Of a stretch of 9,862 bases of DNA, positions 1 to 8,118 are shown piece by piece. Made by a program: the position numbers and the translations under genes. Position 1 is the first letter of the stretch. Each line of letters begins with the position of its first letter. Location: NCBI GenBank assembly GCA_016186245.1, contig JACPLZ010000021.1:1-9862 (forward strand), in the 5' to 3' direction. Source of the DNA: Candidatus Peregrinibacteria bacterium (GTDB lineage: Bacteria > Patescibacteriota > Gracilibacteria > UBA1369 > LOWO2-01-FULL-3). Under the pieces are notes generated by a model that saw only the letters and a list, made by a program, of their open reading frames with translations, made no database searches and was not told where the DNA came from.

Positions 1-100
1 TCACCTCTTGTCGGCGTATATTCTCTGATATGTCTCCTCGAGCTTCATCATTTTCGTTCAAATTCTGAAAATTTTGTTGCGATCGGGAGTTTTTCAGCAT
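1..100 (-). CDS. Start of a further gene, cut by the left window edge; function unknown
   Basis: From the ATG at 100-98 a frame stays open for 33 codons to the window edge. It begins MLKNSRSQQN and is hydrophilic, rich in Asn, Gln, Glu and Arg, with no signal peptide or membrane segment in the visible part. The ATG lies five bases after the TAA of the 96-residue membrane protein gene, and the bases between are GGGAC, so an operon junction is likely. No family can be named from this fragment. The alternative is that the frame is open by chance and a different gene starts beyond the edge: the bases at 1-10 read CAAGAGGTGA on the minus strand, which would also look like a Shine-Dalgarno site. 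Confidence 0.5.
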   Translation of the reverse strand, partial: MLKNSRSQQNFQNLNENDEARGDISENIRRQEV

Positions 101-105
101 GTCCC

Positions 106-396
106 TTATACTACTTTGTTCAAAATATCCGACACAAAATTCAATCCGGCGAAGAAGAGGATTGTTGATATTATGACTGTGCCTAAAATGCTCCAGGCGA
201 TGAGGCGGAGCGAAGGGCTTTTTTTGAAATAATAAAGTATTGCGGCGACTATTCCGATGTTAAAAAGTGTGCCAACCCAGAGACCGGTTTCTTTTAAGTA
301 GTGAAGAGAAAAAGCAAAGATCAGGCTGGTAATGAAAATGCCGAAAATGATCAGGACTATTTTGTTGACGAGAGGTGTTTTGATCGGATTTTCCAT
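106..396 (-). CDS. Small three-helix membrane protein, function unknown
   Basis: This is a 96-residue hydrophobic protein that I do not recognise. It has a short polar N-terminus and three likely membrane helices at about residues 11-30, 40-57 and 64-85. The short connecting loops contain Lys, Arg and Glu (KET near 35-37, KKS near 58-60). No catalytic motif or cleavable signal peptide is evident; the first helix reads as a membrane anchor. The gene begins 19 nt after the purQ stop and ends five bases before the next open frame, so it is probably the third gene of a purSL-purQ transcript. No Shine-Dalgarno sequence precedes the ATG (upstream bases GTTCATTC). Its position need not mean a role in purine metabolism. 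Confidence 0.72.
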   Translation of the reverse strand: MENPIKTPLVNKIVLIIFGIFITSLIFAFSLHYLKETGLWVGTLFNIGIVAAILYYFKKSPSLRLIAWSILGTVIISTILFFAGLNFVSDILNKVV

Positions 397-415
397 GAAT
401 GAACGATGGTCAGTT

Positions 416-1195
416 CTAACTGTTGAAGTATTCTACTGCATTTCGGAAAATTTTTAAACCGTCGCCTTCTTTTGGTAGTGGTTTGTTTTCGCGGATCAAT
501 TTTTCTTTTTTTAATTCCCAGCCGTCTTCGTTTTCAAAAGAAAAAAATCTTTCCGGATGCGGCATCATGCCAAAAATACGGCCTGTTGGATCGCATATTC
601 CGGCGATGTCCTCCATCGCTCCATTTGGATTTATTGGGAATTTCCGGTCGGCCGGTGAGCCGTTTTCGTTGACGTATTTAAAAGCTATCTGGTCATGCTG
701 TTTCATTTTTTTCAGCATTTCCGGCGGCGCGTAAAAATTTCCTTCGCCGTGGGCGATCGGCAGATGGATCAAGTTTATGTCGCGGGTCCAGATGCATTTT
801 TGGGAAGTGTTTTTCAGCCATACCCAGCGGCATTCCAGGCGGGCGGTGTTGTTGTGCATCAGGACTCCCGGGAGTAATCCAATATTTGTGAGAATCTGAA
901 AGCCGTTACAGATGCCGATGACCAATCTGTCTTTGGCAATGAATTTTAATATTTCATTTTGAATGTTGTTTTTGATTTTGTTGGCAAGGGCGTTGCCGGA
1001 GCCTGTGTCATCTCCATAAGCAAAGCCTCCGGGGAAAGCCAAAATCTGATAGTTGTTTATTTTTTTGGGATTGCCGATTAAGTCGTTGATGTGGACTATT
1101 TCCGCGGCGGCACCGGCTTTCTCAAAACTTTTGGCGGTTTCTTCCTCGCTGTTGATGCCGTAGCCGGTGATGACGATGACTTTGGGTTTTACCAT
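416..1195 (-). CDS. purQ: Phosphoribosylformylglycinamidine synthase, glutaminase subunit PurQ
   Basis: PurQ is the class I glutamine amidotransferase that supplies ammonia to PurL for conversion of FGAR to FGAM, a step of cytosolic purine synthesis. The 259-residue protein has the family's landmarks: the N-terminal strand KVIVITGYG, the oxyanion-region motif FPGGFAYGDD at about 54-63, the nucleophile elbow GICNGFQ with Cys96, and the catalytic His213 and Glu215 in MPHPERFF. The length suits a stand-alone PurQ of the type that pairs with a PurS-PurL fusion. Its ATG overlaps the purSL stop by 7 nt (ATGGTAA), and there is no Shine-Dalgarno site, so translation is probably coupled to purSL. Nothing is missing from the catalytic triad. 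The identification is secure. Confidence 0.95.
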   Translation of the reverse strand: MVKPKVIVITGYGINSEEETAKSFEKAGAAAEIVHINDLIGNPKKINNYQILAFPGGFAYGDDTGSGNALANKIKNNIQNEILKFIAKDRLVIGICNGFQILTNIGLLPGVLMHNNTARLECRWVWLKNTSQKCIWTRDINLIHLPIAHGEGNFYAPPEMLKKMKQHDQIAFKYVNENGSPADRKFPINPNGAMEDIAGICDPTGRIFGMMPHPERFFSFENEDGWELKKEKLIRENKPLPKEGDGLKIFRNAVEYFNS

Positions 1196-4125
1196 GATGA
1201 GAATGTTTTTCGGTAATGTTGGTTAAGTGTGGCTATATTTGTTGATATAATGCCCTTTATTATGAAATTCTGGTCGTTGGTTATTTTGCCGATTAATTGT
1301 AATGGCAAACCTTTAAAAAGTTTTTCAAATTCTTTCTGATTTTTTGGATCGATGGTTACAATGAATCTGGATTGTGATTCTGAAAAAAGAAAAAAATCTT
1401 TGCGGAATGGAATTTTGCCAAAATCAATTTCCATTCCCAGCTGTCCGGCGATGGCTTTTTTTGCAAGCGTTACTGCCAGTCCGCCGATGGCCGGGCTTAA
1501 TGCTGAGGCGATAAATCGTTTATCTATCGCTTTTTCCAGTTGTCTATAAATTGTGATTGCCAGCTCTGCGTCTACCTGCGGCACGGAATTTCCAATAAAA
1601 TTTTGATGGGCGATGTACTCGCTTCCTCCCAGTTCTTCTTTTGTTTCTCCAATTAAATAAATCAGATCGCCGGAAAATTTTGGATCAAGCGAAACTGCTT
1701 TAGTGATATCTCCTATGACTCCGATTGAGGAAATCAGCAAAGTCGGCGGAGCTGAAATTTTGATGGCTTTTCCCTTTTCGTCAAATCCGTGGAAGTCGTT
1801 AAACATCGAATCTTTGCCGGAAATGTATGGTGTGCCATATCTGGTTGCGTAGTCGTAGCAGGCTTTGGTTGCGGCTTTTAATTGTCCTAATCGCTCCGGT
1901 TCGTTTGGGCTGCACCAGCAAAAATTGTCCATCAATGCGAGGTGATCGAGTGTGCCTCCTGCGGCGATTATATTTCTTATGGCTGTATCGATGGCGCAGG
2001 CGGCCATGTGATAAGTATCTATAAATGAGTAGGCTGGATTGATTCCCTGGGAAAGAATTATTCCTTTTTTGCTATCTGGAAATGGCTTTGTGATTGAGGT
2101 ATTTGCGTTTACTTTTCCTTTGCCCTGCAGCGGTTGCAGGACTACTCCGCCCTGGACGTTGTGATCGTATTGGCGGGAAATAAATTCATAGCTGGCGATG
2201 TTTGGACGCTGGAGAATTTCGAGGAGTGTTTGAGTAAGGTTTGATGGTTCGACGATGCGGGAGGGGAAGGTGAGGGGAAGGGATTTTTGCGGAGCAAAAA
2301 TCTGTAGTTTCTTTTTTGGAAGTCCATTGTGTAAAAAATCCATTTCCATGTCCATAACTGTTGTGTTCTCATATTTTACTATGCAGCGTTTATTCTTTGT
2401 AAATTCTCCGATAACTGTGCTTTCGACTCCGCGTTTTTCCATCAGTTTTTGGAATTCTTTTAATTTTTTGGGCGGCACTGCCAGTGTCATTCTTTCTTGA
2501 GATTCGCTGAGCCAGATTTTCCATGGCTCGAGGTTCGGATATTTTAAAGGCATTTTTTCCAGCTCTACAACGCATCCTCCCGATTCTTTGGCCATTTCTG
2601 CCACAGAGCAGGAAATTCCTCCGGCTCCGCAATCGGTGATGGAATTGTATAATTCTTTATCGCGGGCTTCTTTTACAATAGCGTCGGAAAGTTTTTTTTG
2701 GGTAATCGGATCGCCGATTTGCACTGCTGTAGCCGGACTGCTGGTGGTCATTGCTTCGGATGAAAAAGTTGCTCCATGGATGCCATCCTGGCCGGTGCGT
2801 CCGCCGACGATTACTATTTTGTCTCCCGGTTTTGCTCTTTTTTTCCAGCCTGGTTTGTTGTGGATTTTTCTTGGAATCAGTCCGATTGTTCCTGCGAAAA
2901 CAAGCGGTTTGCCTTTATAATCTTTATGAAAATGAATAAATCCCTGCGGAGTTGGGATGCCGCTTTGGTTGCCGCCGGCGTTGACGCCTTCTATCACTCC
3001 TTCCAGAATTCTTTTTGGACTTAGAGCTTTGATTTTTAATTTTTGGTCGCGATAAATTGTCTCTTCATCATCCGGCAATCCTACGCAAAAGCCATATCTG
3101 TTGATTATAGGTTTTGCGCCTTTGCCAAAGCCTATGCAGTCGCGGTTGACGCCAACAATGCCGGTAATTGATCCGCCGAATGGATCCAGCGCGGACGGGC
3201 TGTTATGAGTTTCGACCTTATCTGTGATTACCCAATCTTTGTCGAATAAAATACCGCCGGAGTTGTCTTTAAAAACGGATATGCAGAAGTCGTTTTTGCC
3301 TTTGGCTTTGCGGATTTCTTCTGTGGCTTTTTTTATATAGCCTTTGTAGAGTCCTTCTTTGATGTTGTCAATTTCTGCGGCAAATATGGTATGCTTGCAG
3401 TGTTCGGACCAGGTTTGCGCCAATGATTCCAGCTCGATGTCGGTGGGATTCCGCTTCTTTTTTTTATAATATTTCTGAATTGTATGAAGGTAATCCAGGC
3501 TTAGGGCGAGCGGCCCGCGGCGTGTGCCGTATTTATCGGGGATTCCTTCTTTGCCAAGTTTTGCCAATTCTTCATCTGAAATATTGAGATCTATTTCACT
3601 GATTTTTTTTGGCGGTTTAAGCCTTACTTTTGGGACGATGATGTCCATGCCTTTTTCTGTCGCAAATTCTTCATGGCTTTTGATGTGCGCGCGTTGAATA
3701 AGGGGATTGCTTAAATTGCCGGCAATTTTTTCAACGATTTCTTTTTTTAGTTTTCCTTTGAGAAAAATCAATGTGGAAGTGTGGATGGATTCTTCGTTTT
3801 TTAACTTTTTTTTGAAAAAATCCTCGATTGTTTCTTTTGCTGTGGTGGCGATGTTGTCTGTTACTCCGGGAAGGAAGCCAATTTCCAGGGCAAAATCGAA
3901 GTCTGTATTTTTAGTGTAATTGTCGGTAAGGCAGGTTTGGGTGATTGGATTTGCCAGCAGGCCGGCGATTTTTTGAAGATTGTGATTGGTGAAATCTTTA
4001 TTGATCGTATAGACTTCGACAACTTTCGCGGCTTCCACCATGAAACCGCGGGCGCGGAGTCTTTGTTGCATGACAGCAGATTTTGTGTCGTTGACAATGG
4101 TGAAAATTTCAATGCGGTGTGCCAT
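1189..4125 (-). CDS. purSL: Phosphoribosylformylglycinamidine synthase, fused PurS-PurL subunit
   Basis: This 978-residue protein carries the ATP-dependent synthetase half of FGAM synthase. Residues 1 to about 155 look like two PurS-type repeats: EIGFLPGVTDN near 81-91, with a related LKGKLKKEIVEKIA segment near 122-135. PurL follows, with the active-site segment TWSEHCKH (His242), ETHNSPSALDPFGG at 305-318, GGRTGQDGIHGATFSS at 441-456, DCGAGGISCS at 498-507, LSESQERM at 539-546, GKDSMFND at 770-777 and SPAIGGLAVTLAK at 877-889. No glutaminase domain follows; that role falls to PurQ downstream. PurS is normally a separate peptide of about 80 residues, and E. coli instead fuses PurL to a glutaminase in about 1295 residues. 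The classical THNH motif reads THNS here, which I believe is usual in this fused subfamily. No Shine-Dalgarno site precedes the ATG. Confidence 0.93.
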   Translation of the reverse strand: MAHRIEIFTIVNDTKSAVMQQRLRARGFMVEAAKVVEVYTINKDFTNHNLQKIAGLLANPITQTCLTDNYTKNTDFDFALEIGFLPGVTDNIATTAKETIEDFFKKKLKNEESIHTSTLIFLKGKLKKEIVEKIAGNLSNPLIQRAHIKSHEEFATEKGMDIIVPKVRLKPPKKISEIDLNISDEELAKLGKEGIPDKYGTRRGPLALSLDYLHTIQKYYKKKKRNPTDIELESLAQTWSEHCKHTIFAAEIDNIKEGLYKGYIKKATEEIRKAKGKNDFCISVFKDNSGGILFDKDWVITDKVETHNSPSALDPFGGSITGIVGVNRDCIGFGKGAKPIINRYGFCVGLPDDEETIYRDQKLKIKALSPKRILEGVIEGVNAGGNQSGIPTPQGFIHFHKDYKGKPLVFAGTIGLIPRKIHNKPGWKKRAKPGDKIVIVGGRTGQDGIHGATFSSEAMTTSSPATAVQIGDPITQKKLSDAIVKEARDKELYNSITDCGAGGISCSVAEMAKESGGCVVELEKMPLKYPNLEPWKIWLSESQERMTLAVPPKKLKEFQKLMEKRGVESTVIGEFTKNKRCIVKYENTTVMDMEMDFLHNGLPKKKLQIFAPQKSLPLTFPSRIVEPSNLTQTLLEILQRPNIASYEFISRQYDHNVQGGVVLQPLQGKGKVNANTSITKPFPDSKKGIILSQGINPAYSFIDTYHMAACAIDTAIRNIIAAGGTLDHLALMDNFCWCSPNEPERLGQLKAATKACYDYATRYGTPYISGKDSMFNDFHGFDEKGKAIKISAPPTLLISSIGVIGDITKAVSLDPKFSGDLIYLIGETKEELGGSEYIAHQNFIGNSVPQVDAELAITIYRQLEKAIDKRFIASALSPAIGGLAVTLAKKAIAGQLGMEIDFGKIPFRKDFFLFSESQSRFIVTIDPKNQKEFEKLFKGLPLQLIGKITNDQNFIIKGIISTNIATLNQHYRKTFSSW

Positions 4126-4151
4126 TTGAATTGAATGATAAGCCGGGTTTT

Positions 4152-4181
4152 AGGATAGCAGGAAATTGGAAAAAGTTACAA
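4152..4181 (-). promoter_or_regulatory. Candidate promoter of the purSL-purQ operon
   Basis: In the 70-nt gap between the secA stop and the purSL start, the minus strand has TTGTAA at 4181-4176, an 18-nt spacer and TATCCT at 4157-4152. The -10 hexamer is preceded by TGC, matching an extended -10. Transcription would begin near 4145 and leave a leader of about 20 nt. A second -10-like hexamer, TATCAT at 4140-4135, lies closer to the ATG but has no matching -35. No purine riboswitch, operator or terminator is visible in this short gap, so read-through from secA is also possible. Confidence 0.4.
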
Positions 4182-4195
4182 CTTAATTGTATTCG

Positions 4196-6805
4196 TTATG
4201 ACTGGTGGCACTTTTTGTATTTTTTTCCGCTGCCGCAGGGGCATGGGTCGTTGCGGCCGACTTTTGGGATTTTGGCGGCCTGTGATTTTGGAGATACTTT
4301 TACGATGACAGGATTGTCTGAATTTCCCGACAGGTTCGATTCTATCTGGTCCTCATTTGTGCTGATCACTTTTGGTGCAGAGGTGGCCATTATGACGCGG
4401 GGAGCTGCTTTTTCGAGATCTATTTTAAATAATGTGTTAACGGTGTTGCTTTGAATTGTGGCCAGCATTTCAGTAAACATGCGATAGCCTTCCGACTTGT
4501 ATTCCACCAATGGATCTTTCTGGGCGTACCCGCTAAAGGCCACGTTTTCGCGCAGGCGGCTCATGGCGTCAATGTGCTCCATCCATAAAACATCGTTTGC
4601 GCGGAGATAAACGGCTTTTTCGATATTGCGCATAATTTTGGTGTCCGGCAGCGATTCCTCGCGTTTTTTGTAGATATCAAAAAGATAATTTTTGAGCAGC
4701 TCAATCAGTTTTTGCTGGTCTTTGATTGTTTCCAGATTTTCCAATTTCAAATTTTTATCTGCGTGAATGGCTGAAATATTTTCATGAATTTCTTTAAAAT
4801 TCCATTCCCCGGTGCGACGGGCTTCCGTGTGGTTTAGAACGATATTTGCCACAACTTCACCGATCATTTCTTTTATGTCTTTGCTCAAATCTTCTTTCTG
4901 TAAAAACTTCTGGCGGCGTTTATAAATCACATTTCGATGAATATTCATCACATCATCATATTCGACAAGGTGCTTTCTTATATCGAAATTGCGGCCTTCC
5001 ACTTTTTTCTGCGCGCTCTCAATCGACCGGCTGATTAAACCGTTTTCGATTGGCATGTCTTCCGGCACTTTCAAAGTATCCATCATTTGTTTGATCCGTT
5101 CGCCTCCAAATAACCTCATCAATTCATCGTCCATGGATACGAAAAACTGGCTTGCTCCAGGATCTCCCTGGCGTCCGCTGCGTCCGCGCAACTGATTGTC
5201 GATACGGCGGGCTTCATGGCGCTCTGTGCCAACGACGTAAAGTCCTCCAAGTTCTGTTACGCCATCTCCCAGTTTGATATCGGTGCCGCGTCCGGCCATG
5301 TTGGTGGCGATGGTTACAGCGCCTTTTTGCCCCGCCTGTGCCACTATTTCCGCTTCTCTTTCATGATGTTTGGCGTTGAGGACATTGTGGGGTATGCCTT
5401 CCATTTGCAGCAGCCTGCTTAAAATTTCCGATTTTTCCACGGAAACAGTGCCGACCAGCGCGGGCTGGCCTTTTTGATGAAGTTCTTTTACCAGCGCTAC
5501 TACTGCGAGAAATTTGCCTTTATGGTTTTTGTAGATGGTATCGTTTCTATCCTGTCTTGTTACCGGACGGTGAGTCGGAATTACAATCGTATCCAGTCCA
5601 TAAATCTGATAAAACTCTTCCGCTTCCGTGAGCGCCGTACCTGTCATGCCGGCTAGTTTTTCAAACAGACGAAAATAATTCTGGAAGGAAACGGTTGCGA
5701 GTGTGCGTGATTCCCGTTTTACTTCCACATTTTCTTTGGCTTCGATTGCCTGATGCAGACCGTGGGAATATCTGCGTCCGGGCATAAGGCGTCCAGTAAA
5801 TTCATCAATAATGATTATTTCTCCGTCCTGGATCATGTAGTCCACGTCGGTTTTATAGCAGGTGTGTGCGCGGAGAGCCTGTTCTATATGATGTACCTCT
5901 TCAAATCCCGCTTCGGTATAAATATTTTCCATGCCGAGAAGTTCTTCCATTTTTGCAATTCCGATTTCGGTCAAAGTGGCGGTTTTGGCTTTTTCATCAA
6001 TATTGTAATGGGTATTTTCCTGTAATTGGGATATCAGATTTGCATATTGTTTGTATTTGGCGGTTGATTCTTCCGCCGGAGCGGAAATGATCAGCGGGGT
6101 GCGCGCTTCGTCAATAAGGATGGAGTCGACTTCATCAACGATCGCATAAAAAAGCTCTCTTTGAACTATATTCTGCGTATCTGTGGCCATGTTGTCGCGC
6201 AGATAGTCGAAGCCAAATTCGTTATTTGTTCCATAGGTGATATCGCAGTTGTAAGCCTGTTTTTTTTCTTCTTCCTGCATGCCGTGCACGCTTACGCCGA
6301 CGGAAAGACCGAGATAGTTGTAAAGTCCGCCCATCCATTCGGCGTCGCGGTGGGCGAGATAATCATTTACTGTGACTATAAAAACTCCCTTTTCAGTCAG
6401 CGCATTGAGGTATGTCGGCATCGTGCAGACAAGTGTTTTACCTTCACCTGTTTTCATTTCGGAAATATTTCCCTGATGAAGAACGATGCCTCCGATCAGC
6501 TGGACGTCGTATGGGATCATGTCCCATTTTGTTTCTTTTCCGCGGACTTCCCAGCTTTTATTCATTAGATGGCGGCAGGCTGTTTTTACCAGCGCAAAGG
6601 CTTCCGGAAGGATGCTGTCGAGGGATTCGCCGTTTTTTATTCTTTCTTTGAATTCTGAAGTTTTGGCGAGAACGGCGTTTTGGTCGGTGACTGTTTGCCT
6701 ATATTCTTCTTCTATTTTGTTGATCTGCAAAACGAGCGGTTGTATTTTTCTGACAACTTTTTCGTTGCGGTTGCCGAGCAGTTTTTGGAGAAGTTTGCGG
6801 ATCAT
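4196..6805 (-). CDS. secA: Preprotein translocase ATPase SecA
   Basis: SecA is the motor ATPase that pushes unfolded preproteins through the SecYEG channel at the inner face of the cytoplasmic membrane. The 869-residue protein is complete (E. coli SecA has 901). It has Walker A MKTGEGKT at 117-124, VTVNDYLAHRD at 144-154, YGTNNEFGFDYLRDN at 191-205, Walker B DEVDSILIDEARTPLIIS at 224-241, AGMTGTALTEAEEF at 385-398, TNMAGRGTDIKLG at 501-513 and the arginine-finger region GRSGRQGDPGASQFF at 541-555. The helical scaffold and wing follow. A variable linker leads to a C-terminal zinc-binding tail, CPCGSGKKYKKCH, with ligands Cys855, Cys857, Cys866 and His867. The gene starts 10 nt after the sugar transferase stop, so the two are probably co-transcribed. 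Only a distant AGGA (about 16 nt upstream) resembles a ribosome-binding site. Confidence 0.97.
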   Translation of the reverse strand: MIRKLLQKLLGNRNEKVVRKIQPLVLQINKIEEEYRQTVTDQNAVLAKTSEFKERIKNGESLDSILPEAFALVKTACRHLMNKSWEVRGKETKWDMIPYDVQLIGGIVLHQGNISEMKTGEGKTLVCTMPTYLNALTEKGVFIVTVNDYLAHRDAEWMGGLYNYLGLSVGVSVHGMQEEEKKQAYNCDITYGTNNEFGFDYLRDNMATDTQNIVQRELFYAIVDEVDSILIDEARTPLIISAPAEESTAKYKQYANLISQLQENTHYNIDEKAKTATLTEIGIAKMEELLGMENIYTEAGFEEVHHIEQALRAHTCYKTDVDYMIQDGEIIIIDEFTGRLMPGRRYSHGLHQAIEAKENVEVKRESRTLATVSFQNYFRLFEKLAGMTGTALTEAEEFYQIYGLDTIVIPTHRPVTRQDRNDTIYKNHKGKFLAVVALVKELHQKGQPALVGTVSVEKSEILSRLLQMEGIPHNVLNAKHHEREAEIVAQAGQKGAVTIATNMAGRGTDIKLGDGVTELGGLYVVGTERHEARRIDNQLRGRSGRQGDPGASQFFVSMDDELMRLFGGERIKQMMDTLKVPEDMPIENGLISRSIESAQKKVEGRNFDIRKHLVEYDDVMNIHRNVIYKRRQKFLQKEDLSKDIKEMIGEVVANIVLNHTEARRTGEWNFKEIHENISAIHADKNLKLENLETIKDQQKLIELLKNYLFDIYKKREESLPDTKIMRNIEKAVYLRANDVLWMEHIDAMSRLRENVAFSGYAQKDPLVEYKSEGYRMFTEMLATIQSNTVNTLFKIDLEKAAPRVIMATSAPKVISTNEDQIESNLSGNSDNPVIVKVSPKSQAAKIPKVGRNDPCPCGSGKKYKKCHQS

Positions 6806-6815
6806 GGTCGCTATC

Positions 6816-8054
6816 TTATTCCTGATATCCCCTTAAGACAATATAGAGGGTTTTAAGAATGATTTTTATATCCAGCCAGATGGACCAGTTTTCGATGTAA
6901 AAGCGGTCCAGTTTTACTTCTTCCTCAAAAGAAAGGCCACTTCTGCCGCTGATTTGAGGCAATCCGGAAAGCCCCGGTTTGATTGTGAGCACAAAACGGT
7001 GGTGTTGCTGATATTTTTCCACTTCTTCAGGAAGATGGGGGCGGGGACCGACAAGGCTCATGTTTCCAAGAAATATATTCCAAAGTTGAGGCAGCTCGTC
7101 TATGGAAGATCGGCGAAGAAATTTGCCGACTCTTGTGATACGCGGATCATTTTTTATTTTCATCAGCGGCCCGTCGCTGCGGAGATTGTTGTCAGCCAAT
7201 TTTGCGCGGAGATCGTGAGTGTTGTGGTGCATTGAACGGAATTTGTAGAATTTGAACAGTCTGCCATGCTGTCCGACTCGCACCGCCGGAGTGTCATTAT
7301 CAAGTTTTGAAAAAAGCACCGGTCCGCGCGAATCAATTTTTATTGCTATGGCAGTCAGTAAAAGAACCGGGGAAAGGATGATCATTCCCAAAGTTGAACC
7401 GATGATGTCTACCGTCCGTTTGTATACTTTGCCCCAGCCGTCGAGAGGGGTTGGTTTCAGGCTGATGATGGGGATGCCGCTGATTGTTTCGATCTCGATA
7501 TTTGTCCGTCTTACATCCAGCAGGTCGGGTATGAAACGGTAATTTATGTGATTGAGTTCGCAAAATTCCAGGATGTCTTCGTTTTGTGTTTCTGTCAGAT
7601 CCGATTTTGTCTGAATGACTTCGTCCGGTTTTATTCTTTTGAGGATTTCCGGAAAATTGCTGATCGGACCGAGATGTTTGATTGTGTTTTCATTGTCGTT
7701 GGCTATCAAACCGAGAATTTTGTAATGAATGTTATGCTCGAGATAATTGTATATTTCTTTGGTGATGGAGTTGTTTCCGATGATTGCGAGACGGCGGCGG
7801 CCGATGCCTTTTTTAAGAAGAATAAATTGTATGAATTTTATCAATGTTCTGCCAAGGATTATGAAAAAAAGAGTGAGAATCCCGCTGTAGAATATTGCGA
7901 GTCTTGAAAATGGGAAGGTTTCTATTGGTTTGGCTATGCCTGGAATCGGCTCGGTGATCAGACGGAGCTGGTATGCAAAAAAGAATCCCAATATTGTCAT
8001 TACGAGGTCAACGGGAATTTTGATTATTCCAAAAAAGATTTCGAATCGTTTCAT
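6816..8054 (-). CDS. Polyprenyl-phosphate sugar phosphotransferase (glycan-initiating), WcaJ/WbaP-like
   Basis: Enzymes of this family move a sugar phosphate from a nucleotide sugar to undecaprenyl phosphate at the membrane, the first step of exopolysaccharide, capsule or glycan assembly. The 412-residue protein has a membrane helix at about 10-30, another at about 52-72, a Rossmann-like CoA-binding-type domain starting RRRLAIIGNN at 86-95, a third hydrophobic segment at about 218-240, and the catalytic bacterial sugar transferase domain. That domain shows KFYKFRSM at 268-275, NDPRITRVGKFLRR at 302-315, the Asp319-Glu320 pair in SSIDELPQLWN, SLVGPRPH at 333-340 and KPGLSGLPQISGRS at 359-372. 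The sugar cannot be read from the sequence. Relatives usually have four N-terminal helices and about 460 residues; two helices appear to be missing. secA follows after 10 nt. Confidence 0.9.
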   Translation of the reverse strand: MKRFEIFFGIIKIPVDLVMTILGFFFAYQLRLITEPIPGIAKPIETFPFSRLAIFYSGILTLFFIILGRTLIKFIQFILLKKGIGRRRLAIIGNNSITKEIYNYLEHNIHYKILGLIANDNENTIKHLGPISNFPEILKRIKPDEVIQTKSDLTETQNEDILEFCELNHINYRFIPDLLDVRRTNIEIETISGIPIISLKPTPLDGWGKVYKRTVDIIGSTLGMIILSPVLLLTAIAIKIDSRGPVLFSKLDNDTPAVRVGQHGRLFKFYKFRSMHHNTHDLRAKLADNNLRSDGPLMKIKNDPRITRVGKFLRRSSIDELPQLWNIFLGNMSLVGPRPHLPEEVEKYQQHHRFVLTIKPGLSGLPQISGRSGLSFEEEVKLDRFYIENWSIWLDIKIILKTLYIVLRGYQE

Positions 8055-8060
8055 GGAAGT

Positions 8061-8089
8061 ATTATCGTGGAATATGGGGAGAGAAACAA
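8061..8089 (-). promoter_or_regulatory. Promoter of the sugar transferase-secA operon, probably leaderless
   Basis: The minus strand has TTGTTT at 8089-8084, a 17-nt spacer and GATAAT at 8066-8061. Six bases separate the -10 box from the ATG at 8054, so transcription should begin at or next to the start codon. The -35 hexamer is also the T-rich tail of the rnpB terminator, so the end of one unit and the start of the next share bases. No Shine-Dalgarno site exists, which agrees with a leaderless mRNA. Confidence 0.5.
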
Positions 8090-8118
8090 GTTAGAACAGG
8101 ATTGCATCCTGTTCTAAC
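8081..8118 (-). terminator. Rho-independent terminator of rnpB
   Basis: A perfect 13-bp inverted repeat (8090-8102 with 8106-8118) with a three-base loop is followed on the minus strand by TTGTTTCTC. It begins directly after the 3' strand of RNase P RNA helix P1, where a terminator is expected. On the plus strand the hairpin has no T tract. The near-perfect palindrome may itself come from a dispersed repeat. Confidence 0.75.

Noticed and set aside
1..51. 16-codon frame starting ATGATGAAG on the minus strand
   Set aside because: It is very short and has no ribosome-binding site. It overlaps a longer frame, open to the window edge, that starts five bases after the previous stop.
65..97. 7-bp inverted repeat CTGAAAA/TTTTCAG considered as a terminator after the membrane protein gene
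   Set aside because: The stem is weak, the loop is 19 nt and there is no T tract. It lies within the probable next coding region.
4176..4188. Small palindrome AAGTT-GT-AACTT followed by T residues after secA
   Set aside because: A 5-bp AT-rich stem with a two-base loop is too weak to call a terminator.
423..7907. Many plus-strand open frames of 60-135 codons
   Set aside because: All lie antisense to strongly supported minus-strand genes, lack family motifs and have no separate upstream signals.
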